Shown here piece after piece: positions 8,526-18,058 of a stretch of DNA of 64,000 nucleotides. The stretch is from DASWYT01 sp965246875 (GTDB lineage: Bacteria > Pseudomonadota > Alphaproteobacteria > Micavibrionales > SZUA-601). The notes under the pieces were generated by a model that saw nothing but the letters and a program-made list of their open reading frames with translations, was not told the DNA's origin and made no database searches. The stretch's first letter is position 1. Each line of letters opens with the position of its first letter. The stretch covers positions 930,001 through 994,000 of the forward strand of contig CBDFFU010000003.1 of NCBI GenBank assembly GCA_965246875.1, given 5' to 3'. The position numbers were made by a program, and so were the translations under genes.

Positions 8526-10835
8526 ATGAGCCAGCCGCCAACATCCCTCCCGTCTATGTCTATTCCCAGCGCCGATCATATGAAGGTCGGCAACATGGTG
8601 CCAGACTACGCCAAGACCCTGTTTCAACTGCAATCGGAATACAAACCAGCCGGTGACCAGCCCACCGCGATCAAGCAATTGATCGAAGGCTGTCAGGCAA
8701 ACGAACGCAGTCAGGTGCTATTGGGTGTAACGGGTTCCGGCAAGACCTTTACCATGGCGCATGTTATTCAGGCGATGAATAAGCCGACGCTGATCATGGC
8801 ACCGAACAAAACTTTGGCCGCACAGTTGTATGGCGAGATGAAATCATTCTTCCCGAATAATGCGGTCGAATATTTTGTCTCTTACTATGATTATTATCAG
8901 CCAGAAGCCTATGTGCCGCGCAGCGATACCTTCATTGAAAAAACCTCATCGATCAATGAACAGATCGACCGTCTGCGCCACTCGGCCACGCGTTCGATGC
9001 TGGAGCGTCGCGATGTGATCGTCGTTGCTTCTGTGTCTTGTATTTATGGTATGGGTTCCGTTGAATCTTATTCGTCGATGGTCATTGAGTTTCAAAAAGG
9101 CCAGAAAATTCCGCGCAACGACATGCTGCGCGAACTGGTGCGTTTGCAATATACGCGCAATGATCTGGATTTCTCCCGCGGCACTTTTCGTGCGCGCGGT
9201 GAAACGGTCGAAATTTTTCCGTCGCACATGGAAGACAAAGCCTGGCGTATCACGATGTTCGATGAAGACATCGAAGAGATCGTCGCGTTTGACCCGCTGA
9301 CCGGCAAAAAGGGCGCAACCATTGATACCATCCGCGTCTATGCGAACAGCCACTATGTAACGCCGATGTCGACGATTGAAAAAGCAATGCGCATGATCAA
9401 GGAAGATCTGCATATCCGTCTGGAAGAGTTGCGCAATGATAATAAATTGCTGGAAGCACAGCGTCTGGAGCAACGTACAACGTTCGATCTGGAAATGATG
9501 GCCGCCACCGGCGCCTGTTCCGGCATCGAAAATTATTCACGTTATCTGACGGGCCGCAAACCGGGCGAACCACCGCCGACCCTGTTTGAATATCTGCCAC
9601 GCGATGCGCTGGTATTTGTCGATGAAAGCCATGTGACGGTGCCACAGGTCGGCGGCATGTATAACGGGGACCGTGCGCGTAAAATCACTTTGAGCGAACA
9701 TGGTTTCCGCCTGCCATCCTGTATGGATAACCGTCCGCTGAAATTCGAGGAATGGGAAAAATTCCGACCGCAAAGCGTGTTTGTATCGGCGACACCCGGC
9801 CCATGGGAATTAGACCAGACCAACGGTGTCTTTGCCGAACAAATCGTACGCCCGACCGGTCTGCTTGATCCAGTCGTTTATGTGCGCCCGACCGAAAATC
9901 AGGTTGATGATCTGATGCATGAAGCCAAACGCGTGATTGCCGAAGGCGGCCGTGTGCTGGTGACGACGCTGACGAAAAAAATGGCTGAAGATCTGACGGA
10001 TTATCTCGACGAGCATGGCATGCGCGTCAAATATCTGCATTCCGACATCGAGACGATCAAACGCATTGAGATCATCCGTGATTTGCGTCTGGGTGAATTT
10101 GATATTCTGATCGGCATTAATTTGCTGCGTGAAGGATTGGATATTCCGGAATGCATGCTGGTCGCCATTCTGGATGCCGATAAGGAAGGATTCTTACGGT
10201 CACGCACATCGCTTATTCAAACCATCGGCCGCGCGGCGCGTAATGTGAATGGTATCGCAGTGCTCTATGCTGACAAAATGACCAATTCGCTGGAAGTGGC
10301 ACTGGCTGAAACGTCACGCCGCCGGCAGAAACAGCTTGATCATAATGCGAAGCATGGCATCACGCCAACAACCATCAAACGCGCCATCGGCGATCTAGCT
10401 GCTGATATCTACGGTACGCAAGGCCAGGAACAGGCTTATGCAGATGGCATTATTCCACGCGCCATTGGCATGGCGGAAGAGCAATCTGGTTTCAAATCGC
10501 CACAGCAAATGCAGCAGCAAGTGATTGCCCTGGAAAAACGCATGAAACAGGCAGCCTCGGATCTGGAATTTGAAGAGGCCATGCGTATCCGTGACGAAAT
10601 TCGCAAATTGGAAGCGATGGATTTAGGTCTCAGTGCCGGGTCTGTGACACCGCGTCGTTTGGCGGCGGCTGACAGTTATGCACGTCTGGCTGACCGGATT
10701 GATAACCCGCAGCATGTCGATCCGACGAAGAAAGATTATCAGTCGCCGAAGCAGAAGAAAGCATTGGAGATGGCCAAGAAAGCAGCCAAAACAAAAGCGG
10801 CTGCCAAAAAAGTTGCCGATCAGAAATACACGTAA
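8526..10835 (+). CDS. uvrB: Excinuclease ABC subunit B
   Basis: UvrB is the damage-verifying helicase-like subunit of nucleotide excision repair. The 769 residues show Walker A GVTGSGKT at 67-74, the damage-probing beta-hairpin YYDYYQPEAYVP, the DEAD-like box VFVDESH, motif VI QTIGRAARN and the C-terminal UVR domain (LEFEEAMRIRDEIRKLE) that contacts UvrC. The N-terminus carries about 30 extra residues if the first ATG is used; ATGs at 8556 or 8580 are possible. A Lys/Ala-rich tail of about 30 residues follows the UVR domain and is unusual in length. uvrC follows 53 bp downstream, a pairing that fits joint function. Confidence 0.97.
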   Translation: MSQPPTSLPSMSIPSADHMKVGNMVPDYAKTLFQLQSEYKPAGDQPTAIKQLIEGCQANERSQVLLGVTGSGKTFTMAHVIQAMNKPTLIMAPNKTLAAQLYGEMKSFFPNNAVEYFVSYYDYYQPEAYVPRSDTFIEKTSSINEQIDRLRHSATRSMLERRDVIVVASVSCIYGMGSVESYSSMVIEFQKGQKIPRNDMLRELVRLQYTRNDLDFSRGTFRARGETVEIFPSHMEDKAWRITMFDEDIEEIVAFDPLTGKKGATIDTIRVYANSHYVTPMSTIEKAMRMIKEDLHIRLEELRNDNKLLEAQRLEQRTTFDLEMMAATGACSGIENYSRYLTGRKPGEPPPTLFEYLPRDALVFVDESHVTVPQVGGMYNGDRARKITLSEHGFRLPSCMDNRPLKFEEWEKFRPQSVFVSATPGPWELDQTNGVFAEQIVRPTGLLDPVVYVRPTENQVDDLMHEAKRVIAEGGRVLVTTLTKKMAEDLTDYLDEHGMRVKYLHSDIETIKRIEIIRDLRLGEFDILIGINLLREGLDIPECMLVAILDADKEGFLRSRTSLIQTIGRAARNVNGIAVLYADKMTNSLEVALAETSRRRQKQLDHNAKHGITPTTIKRAIGDLAADIYGTQGQEQAYADGIIPRAIGMAEEQSGFKSPQQMQQQVIALEKRMKQAASDLEFEEAMRIRDEIRKLEAMDLGLSAGSVTPRRLAAADSYARLADRIDNPQHVDPTKKDYQSPKQKKALEMAKKAAKTKAAAKKVADQKYT

Positions 10836-10888
10836 CGTACAACTGTGCTGACTCTCGCAAAACGCGGTTTTCCGCCTATACTTAACTC

Positions 10889-12865
10889 ATGACGGAACAA
10901 CTTACACCCGATTTGCTGGACGATGATTTCGGCGCGCGCGCGGCCAAAAAAGGCAGCGCGTCATATCAACGCGGACGCGAGATTATTCTGGAAGCGATCA
11001 AGCATCTGCCGGTGACCCCCGGCGTGTACCGCATGCTCAATAAGAAAAAAGAAATCCTGTATGTTGGCAAGGCAAAGCAATTGCCGAAACGCGTGTTGAG
11101 CTATACCCAAATCAACCGCCTGCCAATCCGGCTGCAGCGCATGGTGGCCGAAACGGTGGCCATGGAATTTACCCATACCCACACTGAAGCGGAAGCGTTG
11201 TTGCTGGAAGCGAACATGATCCGCAAACATCTGCCGCGCTATAATATTCTGCTGCGTGATGACAAGTCTGTGCCGTATATTCTTATCACCGGCGACCATG
11301 AGTACCCGCAATTGTGGAGTCATCGCGGCGCTAAATCACGGCCCGGCGATTACTACGGACCTTTTGCCTCGTCTGGTCCGGTCTATCAAACGATTACCAC
11401 GCTGCAGCGCGTTTTTATGTTGCGCAATTGTTCCGACAGCAACTTTGCCACCCGCACCCGGCCGTGTCTGCAATATCACATCAAACGCTGCACGGCCCCG
11501 TGTGTCGGGCGTGTTACTCCGAGCGAATATGCTGATCAGGTAAAACAGGCGAAACTGTTTCTCGATGGTAAATCAAACGATGTGCAAGCCGTACTGGCCA
11601 GCAAAATGCAATCGGCCAGTGAAACGATGGATTATGAATTGGCGATGCAATACCGTGATCGCATTCGCGCACTCGCCACTGTGCAATCCATACAGGGCAT
11701 TAATTACGAAGGCCAAGTCGATGATGTGGATGTTATTGCCGGCGTCTTAAAAGGCGGCCAGGCGTGTATCCAGGTTTTCTTCTTCCGCCATGGCCGCAAT
11801 TATGGCGATAAGGCGTATTTCCCGCGGCACGACAAGGATGTGACGCTGGCTGAAATCATGACGTCATTCTTGGGGCAGTTTTACCAATCACGCCCCTGCG
11901 CGCCGGAAATTCTCCTGAGTGACACCGTCCAGGACCAGGATGTCTTAAGCGAAGCCTTGAACGCATCCAGCGACCGCAAGATCAATATTTTTGTGCCACA
12001 ACGCGGACCGAAACGGAAACTGGTGGAACATGCTTTGAGTAATGCCACACAGGCTCATGCCCGTCACATGGCCGATGTCGATAAGCACCAGGACTTGCTG
12101 GAACGTTTGGCGGAACTGATGGGCCTCGGCAAAATGCCGGAACGGGTTGAAATTTACGACAACAGCCATTTGGGCGGGAAACAGCCTTTGGGCGTGATGG
12201 TTGTCGTCGGTACCGAAGGCTTCGACCGCAAACAATACCGCAAATTCAATATCAAGGGTGAGATTGAAGAAGGTGATGATTACGCCATGTTGCGCGAAGT
12301 CCTGACGCGCCGCCTGACTCGCGCGTTGAAAGAACGCATCGATAATGCTGTAGATGAATTGATTGAAGACACCGAAGGTATTGACGGCAACGGCACCGCC
12401 GAAAATGAAAACTCAACCTGGCCGGACGTGCTGATTATCGATGGCGGGAAGGGGCAGCTCTCGACAACACTGGATGTTCTTAAAGAATTGAATATCACAG
12501 ATTTGCCGGTGATGGGCATTTCCAAAGGCCCGAATCGCAACGCGGGTCAGGAAATCCTGCATCTGCCGGGTCAACCGCCTATCCAACTGGCCAGCAATGA
12601 TGCTCTACTGTATTTCCTGCAACGCATCCGCGATGAAGCACACCGGTTTGCGATTACGGGACAGCGCACGCGCCGTGGCATGACCATGACGCAATCGGCC
12701 TTGGACGCTATTCCCGGTATCGGCGGCAAACGGAAAAAAGCCTTGCTGCTGCATTTTGGCTCTGCCAAAGGCGTGGCTGTCGCTGGGGTTGAAGATATCA
12801 TGAAGGTCAACGGCATATCCCGCGCCGTTGCCCAGCAAATCTATGACTACTACCATCCGGAATAG
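10889..12865 (+). CDS. uvrC: Excinuclease ABC subunit C
   Basis: UvrC makes both incisions around the lesion held by UvrB. In order the 658 residues show the GIY-YIG nuclease (GVY at 45-47, YVG at 58-60) for the 3' cut, a Cys-rich segment (RPCLQYHIKRCTAPCVG), the UVR domain (MDYELAMQYRDRIRAL) for UvrB contact, an RNase H-like endonuclease core for the 5' cut (VEIYDNSHLGG, VLIIDGGKGQL), and a C-terminal helix-hairpin-helix region (LDAIPGIGGKRKKALLLHFG). An acidic insert near residue 490 (EDTEGIDGNGTAENE) interrupts the C-terminal half. Length is within the family range. Confidence 0.97.
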   Translation: MTEQLTPDLLDDDFGARAAKKGSASYQRGREIILEAIKHLPVTPGVYRMLNKKKEILYVGKAKQLPKRVLSYTQINRLPIRLQRMVAETVAMEFTHTHTEAEALLLEANMIRKHLPRYNILLRDDKSVPYILITGDHEYPQLWSHRGAKSRPGDYYGPFASSGPVYQTITTLQRVFMLRNCSDSNFATRTRPCLQYHIKRCTAPCVGRVTPSEYADQVKQAKLFLDGKSNDVQAVLASKMQSASETMDYELAMQYRDRIRALATVQSIQGINYEGQVDDVDVIAGVLKGGQACIQVFFFRHGRNYGDKAYFPRHDKDVTLAEIMTSFLGQFYQSRPCAPEILLSDTVQDQDVLSEALNASSDRKINIFVPQRGPKRKLVEHALSNATQAHARHMADVDKHQDLLERLAELMGLGKMPERVEIYDNSHLGGKQPLGVMVVVGTEGFDRKQYRKFNIKGEIEEGDDYAMLREVLTRRLTRALKERIDNAVDELIEDTEGIDGNGTAENENSTWPDVLIIDGGKGQLSTTLDVLKELNITDLPVMGISKGPNRNAGQEILHLPGQPPIQLASNDALLYFLQRIRDEAHRFAITGQRTRRGMTMTQSALDAIPGIGGKRKKALLLHFGSAKGVAVAGVEDIMKVNGISRAVAQQIYDYYHPE

Positions 12866-12904
12866 TAAACAGAACCTTAAAATCAGCATTGTTAGCTGTC
12901 TCTT

Positions 12905-12929
12905 ACCGTTTCTTTAAGGAATAAACGGT
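12905..12929 (+). promoter_or_regulatory. Inverted repeat in the leader of the pilus cluster
   Basis: ACCGTTT and AAACGGT form a 7-bp inverted repeat around 11 bases (12905-12911, 12923-12929), between uvrC and the secretin gene. It lacks a T-run, so it is more likely a leader hairpin or operator than a terminator. A TCTTTAAGG direct repeat lies within it and again near 12940. Confidence 0.3.
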
Positions 12930-12961
12930 GAAATGGGACAATCTTTAAGGGTTCATGCTGC

Positions 12962-14572
12962 ATGTCATTCTCACATATCTCAAAAAAATGTCTGGCTATT
13001 ATCGTGTGCAGCGCGCTGGTCACGCCCGGTTGTGCTGATCGTGCTGCCGCACGTAAAGACATTGAAACAACAGCCGCATCGGCTGATTACGCCTTGAAAC
13101 AGATGCAGCCGGATCAAAATACCGTTTCACCACTCACCGTTGAAAATGCGCCATGGTTTGGCAATCAAGCTGTGGCCGTTGAAAAAGGTGAAATGTTGCC
13201 AAGTGATCTGGATGGCGACAAGGCTCTCGTTATCACCTTTGACCAGCCTTTGACATTGGAACAAGTAGCCGCACGCATCCAGTCCGCAACCAACGTTCGC
13301 GTGACGGTCGAACAGGGTCAGGCGATCACAACAGGTAGTGCAGCCAGTCAAAATACAGCTTTATCACAGGAACGTTTCCTGCCTGCCGATGGTTTAGAAG
13401 TATCCGGTGGCCGTATGGTGTGGCAAGGCAAACTCTCGAATTTGCTTGATCAGGTGTCGGATCGTTTCGATGCGCAATGGAATTATACCGGCAATGCGAT
13501 TCAACTCTCCCAACATGTCACACGCACCTTCATGCTGCATTCCTTGGCAGGCGTCGTGGGTATGGGGGGCAGTGTCCGGACCGGTTCCGGTGCGGCGGAC
13601 AGTAGCCTGCCACAGCAATCGGTTGATACGACCGCGAAAATATCCATGTGGGACGAAGTGCAAAAATCAATTGAAAGCATTATCGGTACAAAAGCCCGCG
13701 CCAGTTTCTCACCAGCCACAGGCACTGTGACCGTGTCAGGCTACCCATCGGCTGTCAAACAGGCGGAAGATTATCTGCGCATGCAAAATAAACTGCGCTT
13801 GCGCCGTGTCGCGATTGAAACACGCGTTTTATCGGTCACGCTGAAAAAATCATTTGAAAACCGTCTGGATCTGGATGTTATTTTTAAAGAAGCGTTCAAT
13901 GGACAAGGTTTTCGCTTTAAAACAACGGCCGATACGACTAGTCCCGGCCAGTTAATTTCAGGTGGAATTTTATCGGATCCACAAACTGCAGGCTCCGCAG
14001 GAATCACGACATTGAAATTACTCAACAACGTCGCCGACAACATCACAGTCGAACACACCGGATCGTTGGTTACGTTGTCCGACCAGCCAGCACCGCTACA
14101 AGTTGCCACCAAACTTGACTACGTCAAACGGGTTTCAGCTTCCACAACCGGTGTCAATGGTACCACGACCTCAATCGAGCCAGGCACATTGGATCTGGGA
14201 CTTACTATGAATATTTTGCCGCGTGTGATCGAACAGGATCGTGTGATGTTGCGCGTTGCGTTGGGTATTACAGATTTGGTTGCGCTGACAGAATTTGTAT
14301 CGGGCGATTCCAAGGTGCAGCTGCCGCGCGTCGACACTACAGGCTTCCTGCAAAACGCCGTGTTGCAATCAGGCGAAACCTTGGTCATGGCGGGCTTTGA
14401 ACGACAAAGCGCGAACGAGGACAATAACGGCACCTTCTGGCCATGGAATATCTTGCTCGGCGGGCGTCAGGCCTTTGGCAAAGGGCGCGAAGTGCGTGTT
14501 CTCCTGATCCGCGCCTATGTATTGCCGGAAGAGCCGATGGACGTCATCAAACCTTTGCCATCTGAAAGGTAG
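12962..14572 (+). CDS. pilN: Type IVB pilus secretin lipoprotein (PilN/BfpB family)
   Basis: This 536-residue protein forms the outer-membrane pore for a type IVB pilus. The signal peptide ends in a lipobox (ALVTPGC, Cys about 23), so it is a lipoprotein, as for R64 PilN and BfpB. The N-terminal half contains ring-type domains, including an STN-like segment near 80-170. The C-terminal secretin core includes LRRVAIETRVLSVTL, a Gly-rich gate region and the end segment QSGETLVMAGFERQ. It is the first gene of a six- or seven-gene cluster in the order of plasmid R64 pilN-pilS. The gene symbol follows that nomenclature and should not be confused with type IVA PilN. Confidence 0.88.
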   Translation: MSFSHISKKCLAIIVCSALVTPGCADRAAARKDIETTAASADYALKQMQPDQNTVSPLTVENAPWFGNQAVAVEKGEMLPSDLDGDKALVITFDQPLTLEQVAARIQSATNVRVTVEQGQAITTGSAASQNTALSQERFLPADGLEVSGGRMVWQGKLSNLLDQVSDRFDAQWNYTGNAIQLSQHVTRTFMLHSLAGVVGMGGSVRTGSGAADSSLPQQSVDTTAKISMWDEVQKSIESIIGTKARASFSPATGTVTVSGYPSAVKQAEDYLRMQNKLRLRRVAIETRVLSVTLKKSFENRLDLDVIFKEAFNGQGFRFKTTADTTSPGQLISGGILSDPQTAGSAGITTLKLLNNVADNITVEHTGSLVTLSDQPAPLQVATKLDYVKRVSASTTGVNGTTTSIEPGTLDLGLTMNILPRVIEQDRVMLRVALGITDLVALTEFVSGDSKVQLPRVDTTGFLQNAVLQSGETLVMAGFERQSANEDNNGTFWPWNILLGGRQAFGKGREVRVLLIRAYVLPEEPMDVIKPLPSER

Positions 14573-14578
14573 ACCGCC

Positions 14579-15865
14579 ATGTGGTCACCGGAAGACGATG
14601 ACAATCCCGGCATTCTTGAATATCAGGGCCGTAAATATGCAGTAGGCTTGCTCTGGCTGGTCGTCAACGAAGACGAGAAAAAAACGTTACGCCGCCGCCG
14701 CATCAAAAAATCGGAGGCCGATTTTTATTGCCTGCGCAGCCATATCGCTTTGCAAATCGGGTTTGGCTGGTTGGGCAAGGGGCATCGTCGACACATGCCG
14801 GTGGCGGCCATCGTTGTCGCCGATCAGCTGGTTGGTGAATGGCACGGTGTGTTCCAAGCCGACAATGGCTGGTGGTACATGCAGGTGCATGCCGATGCCA
14901 TCGCGCCAAATGGCGATCAGTTTTTTACGGCTGAAAGTGACGCTTATGCGTTATTTCATGAGAACCTGACCAAGCATACTTGGGCGCATTCGTATGCGCC
15001 GGTGCATTGGAATATCGCTGAAGCCAGCCGTGAAATGACACTGGCGCGTTTATTTGATGATATGCCAAGCGTCACATTGCAGCCAACAAACTTCGACTCA
15101 GCCATTGGGGGGGCGCAAAATCGGAATGTTCTGATTGCAACGATATTTGGTTTATTCATGCTGATGGGTGTCATTTATGCGTTTTCCAGCTTGTGGATGC
15201 AGCCGGAAGAAGTCGTTATGCCCAAAGTCACGCCCATTCCGACACTTGAGCCGCCAAAAAAAGACTTAGTTGAAATTCCGTCACCAATACAAATTATCGA
15301 TCATTGCACGACAGCGTCCAAACAGATTTTCAAGCCCATTGCTGGCTGGCATTTTACGACGTTAGCGTGCACGGCTGATATCATGACGTTGACATGGGAG
15401 TACGATGACAAGAACGCAACGTTTGCCCAGGATCATTTAAAATCTGTACCTGAAGCAGATAATATCACCATGTTAGGCAAAACGGTAACAGCCAAAAAGA
15501 ATCTGGTGCGGCCTGTGCCCATCTTGCAAGAAAATTTGCTGTCTGCGGCGGAGGCCACATTAAAATTGCAACAATCTTTGACACAGGCTGGTGCAATGGA
15601 AATCAAGCAAATCACGCCGCCCGTACCGCCCCCGCCACCGGCTAGCCTAATGGGCAGTGCCCATCCGCCGCCAGCCTTGCCACCACGCAGTTATTTGGAT
15701 GTGAGATTGACAACGTCACAAGCGCCGGAACAGATGAAAAATTACCTAGATGTAAAGGGTTTGCAGTTAATCTCAGTGGTGTGGGATGTCCCGAAAAGTA
15801 TCTGGCAATACAAAATGATGCTGATATTGCAACGGCCTAGTGAAGCAAATGAGATCAAATCATGA
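14579..15865 (+). CDS. pilO: Type IVB pilus assembly protein PilO (PilO2 family)
   Basis: The 428-residue protein has an N-terminal cytoplasmic domain of about 170 residues (rich in Trp and His), one membrane segment at about 180-205 (NVLIATIFGLFMLMGVIYAF) and a periplasmic C-terminal domain with a Pro-rich linker (VPPPPPASLMG). This matches the PilO2 proteins of R64-like pili, which form part of the inner-membrane platform. It follows the secretin gene by six bases and overlaps the next gene by four (ATGA), so the genes are translated as one operon. No enzymatic motif is expected or seen. Confidence 0.82.
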   Translation: MWSPEDDDNPGILEYQGRKYAVGLLWLVVNEDEKKTLRRRRIKKSEADFYCLRSHIALQIGFGWLGKGHRRHMPVAAIVVADQLVGEWHGVFQADNGWWYMQVHADAIAPNGDQFFTAESDAYALFHENLTKHTWAHSYAPVHWNIAEASREMTLARLFDDMPSVTLQPTNFDSAIGGAQNRNVLIATIFGLFMLMGVIYAFSSLWMQPEEVVMPKVTPIPTLEPPKKDLVEIPSPIQIIDHCTTASKQIFKPIAGWHFTTLACTADIMTLTWEYDDKNATFAQDHLKSVPEADNITMLGKTVTAKKNLVRPVPILQENLLSAAEATLKLQQSLTQAGAMEIKQITPPVPPPPPASLMGSAHPPPALPPRSYLDVRLTTSQAPEQMKNYLDVKGLQLISVVWDVPKSIWQYKMMLILQRPSEANEIKS

Positions 15866-16494
15866 CACAAAATTTTTCCCTGTTTCTGATTGGCTCCCTC
15901 TGTTTAGGTTTCCTGACGACGGTTACAGCCCGAGCCGATAATCTATGTCCGGACACCACCAAGCTTGCGGAATTGTCTGTCGCTAATCCAGGTGATTTAC
16001 AGTTTGACATTGATCGATTGGGATTGTGTTTGCAGCGGGCTAAATTGCTGGAACAGCTCGATGAATCCGTTAAAAAGCGTGAAGTCATTCGCCTCCAGCC
16101 ATTGGGCGCTACAAGCACCTTGACGGTAAATAATGCCAATGGCTATCCGGCTATCCCGTCAATGCCTTCGCTGCCTGATCTGCCAAAAGCACAACCGGCC
16201 AATAACGCGGTACGCGCAAGATCACCGGCTATCACCTCTGCCGATAATGGCGACTGGAAAATTCAGCGGATCTGGGGGCAAGGAGCTGATATGCAAGCAC
16301 AGCTGGCAAAGGGCGAAACAATTGCAAACGTCAAAATCAATGATATCTTGCCCGATGGTGACAAAATCATTGAACTGTCAGCACGCGGTGTGACGCTTGA
16401 AAATGGCAAAACACACCATGCTTTAAGCTGGCTTGAAACTACAAAAAAATATAATGCTTCGACGCCGCGACGGGAGATGGATGACCAATCATGA
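15862..16494 (+). CDS. pilP: Type IVB pilus biogenesis protein PilP
   Basis: The 210-residue protein has a signal peptide ending near ARADNLC and a short N-terminal helical part with conserved Cys residues. A C-terminal beta domain carries the IWGQGADMQAQLAKG...VKINDILPDGDKIIELSARGVTLENG pattern, typical of PilP-type proteins that link the inner-membrane platform to the secretin. The start overlaps the pilO stop and the stop overlaps the pilQ start, both by four bases. A second protein with the same C-terminal pattern is encoded after the pilin gene (19642-20391). Confidence 0.8.
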   Translation: MTQNFSLFLIGSLCLGFLTTVTARADNLCPDTTKLAELSVANPGDLQFDIDRLGLCLQRAKLLEQLDESVKKREVIRLQPLGATSTLTVNNANGYPAIPSMPSLPDLPKAQPANNAVRARSPAITSADNGDWKIQRIWGQGADMQAQLAKGETIANVKINDILPDGDKIIELSARGVTLENGKTHHALSWLETTKKYNASTPRREMDDQS

Positions 16495-18053
16495 AACTGT
16501 TTGGCAGCACCATCCAGTCACGTGACTGGAATCCAGACACGCCATTAACGGCAGAAGGCGGCCCTCTGGATCAAGGCGATGACTTGCGGTCAATTGCTGC
16601 GTTTTTCAGTGATGGACGCCTGCTTGTTTCAAAATCACATACCAACAGTCCGGCGATCATCAGTTTCATCGAAGAACTGAGGCTGGAAGGCTATGATAAT
16701 GTGGGCGTGGAGCCGGTGGATATTACCACCGTCAATCAAGCTTATGATGCCGGTACCAATCGCAACAAGCGTATGAATGGCCGTCAGGATGACGCACGGA
16801 TGCGCCGCGAGGTGTTGGATTTGATTGCGATGATGTCGCGCCGGCGCTGTTCTGATATTCACATTACGGTCACTGAAGGGTCATGCGTCGTGCGTGGCCG
16901 GATCGATGGATCAATCGAACACATTGCGGAATGGCCGCCAGAATATGGCCATGGCTTTTGCGCCGCTGCCTTTACCATGGCCGATGCCTCTGACGTCAAC
17001 TACCAGCCCTATGAATATCAGGCGGCCCGTTGCTCCAACCGGCGTGATTTGCGTTTGCCACAAGGGGTCATTTCTTTACGCATGCAGTTTAATCCCACGG
17101 TCTATGGTGGCCGCGCCCTGATCATCCGTATTCTGTATGATAGCGATGACAAATCCAAAGGCGATCTGCTCGAACTGGGCTTTTCGCCAGAGCAGATGGA
17201 AGATTTCGAAATGCTGCGGTTGAAGCCGTTTGGTATCAACATTGTCGCTGGTCCAACAGGACATGGGAAGTCAACGACACTGCAACGAAACATCGTCGCC
17301 ATCTTGAAAGAATTCAAATACAATATCGCGATTTTTACGGTGGAGGATCCACCGGAATATCCAATTCCTGGCGCTGTGCAGATGCCGGTTGTCAATGCCT
17401 CCAGTTCCGATGAGCGGTCTGAGGCATTCACCCGCGCGATTACAGCATCCTTGCGCTCGAATCCGGACCGTTTGATGATCGGGGAAGTACGTGACCCAGC
17501 TTCGGCAAAACTGGCCTTTGAAGCAGCGATGACGGGCCACCAGGTCTGGACAACACTGCATAGTAACGATGCCATTACGATTCCGTTTCGTTTGCGCGAT
17601 TTGCATGTCGAAGATTATAAACTCTGCGATCCATCATTATTAACTGGTATGATTTCGCAGCGTTTGGTACGTCGCCTCTGTCAGCATTGCCATCGTCCGG
17701 TTTTGCGAACATCTGACTTGCCGTATGCCATGCTGGCGCGTCTGGAAGATGTGAATGTACCGATTGAATCGATTCGCCTGCAAAATGCCAAAGGGTGCAG
17801 TCACTGCAGTTTAACCGGCTACAGCGGCCGGACAATTGTGGCAGAAATTATTCTGCCGGATGAACATTTCATGCAGTTCGTGAAAAATGCCGACAAAGCC
17901 GGTGCCGAACAATATTGGCTTAATAATTTAGGCGGACGCAGTATGATGGAACATATGATTGAACGTCTCGGCAAGGGTGAAGTATCACCGTATGATGCGG
18001 AACGTATCGTCGGGCCGATTGCCCGTCCACGCCGCATCGTGCAGCAGGTATAA
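16491..18053 (+). CDS. pilQ: Type IVB pilus assembly ATPase PilQ (GspE/PilB family)
   Basis: This 520-residue cytoplasmic ATPase powers pilus assembly. The N2-like domain precedes a RecA-like core with Walker A GPTGHGKSTT, an Asp box (FTVEDPPEYPIPGAVQMPV), Walker B (NPDRLMIGEVRDPASA) and the His box (TGHQVWTTLHSNDA). A zinc-binding tetracysteine site (CQHCHRPV and CSHC, about residues 400-435) marks assembly rather than retraction ATPases. In the R64 scheme the ATPase is called PilQ; it is unrelated to the type IVA secretin of that name. It overlaps pilP by four bases and is six bases before pilR. A perfect 18-bp palindrome lies in its first codons (16513-16530). Confidence 0.92.
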   Translation: MKLFGSTIQSRDWNPDTPLTAEGGPLDQGDDLRSIAAFFSDGRLLVSKSHTNSPAIISFIEELRLEGYDNVGVEPVDITTVNQAYDAGTNRNKRMNGRQDDARMRREVLDLIAMMSRRRCSDIHITVTEGSCVVRGRIDGSIEHIAEWPPEYGHGFCAAAFTMADASDVNYQPYEYQAARCSNRRDLRLPQGVISLRMQFNPTVYGGRALIIRILYDSDDKSKGDLLELGFSPEQMEDFEMLRLKPFGINIVAGPTGHGKSTTLQRNIVAILKEFKYNIAIFTVEDPPEYPIPGAVQMPVVNASSSDERSEAFTRAITASLRSNPDRLMIGEVRDPASAKLAFEAAMTGHQVWTTLHSNDAITIPFRLRDLHVEDYKLCDPSLLTGMISQRLVRRLCQHCHRPVLRTSDLPYAMLARLEDVNVPIESIRLQNAKGCSHCSLTGYSGRTIVAEIILPDEHFMQFVKNADKAGAEQYWLNNLGGRSMMEHMIERLGKGEVSPYDAERIVGPIARPRRIVQQV

Positions 18054-18058
18054 AGCGC

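Noticed and set aside
16513..16530. Perfect palindrome TCCAGTCACGTGACTGGA in the first codons of the pilus ATPase gene, sharing the TCACGTGA core of parS
   Set aside because: The flanking bases differ from the parS consensus and it lies in coding sequence; probably chance, though a weak ParB site cannot be excluded.
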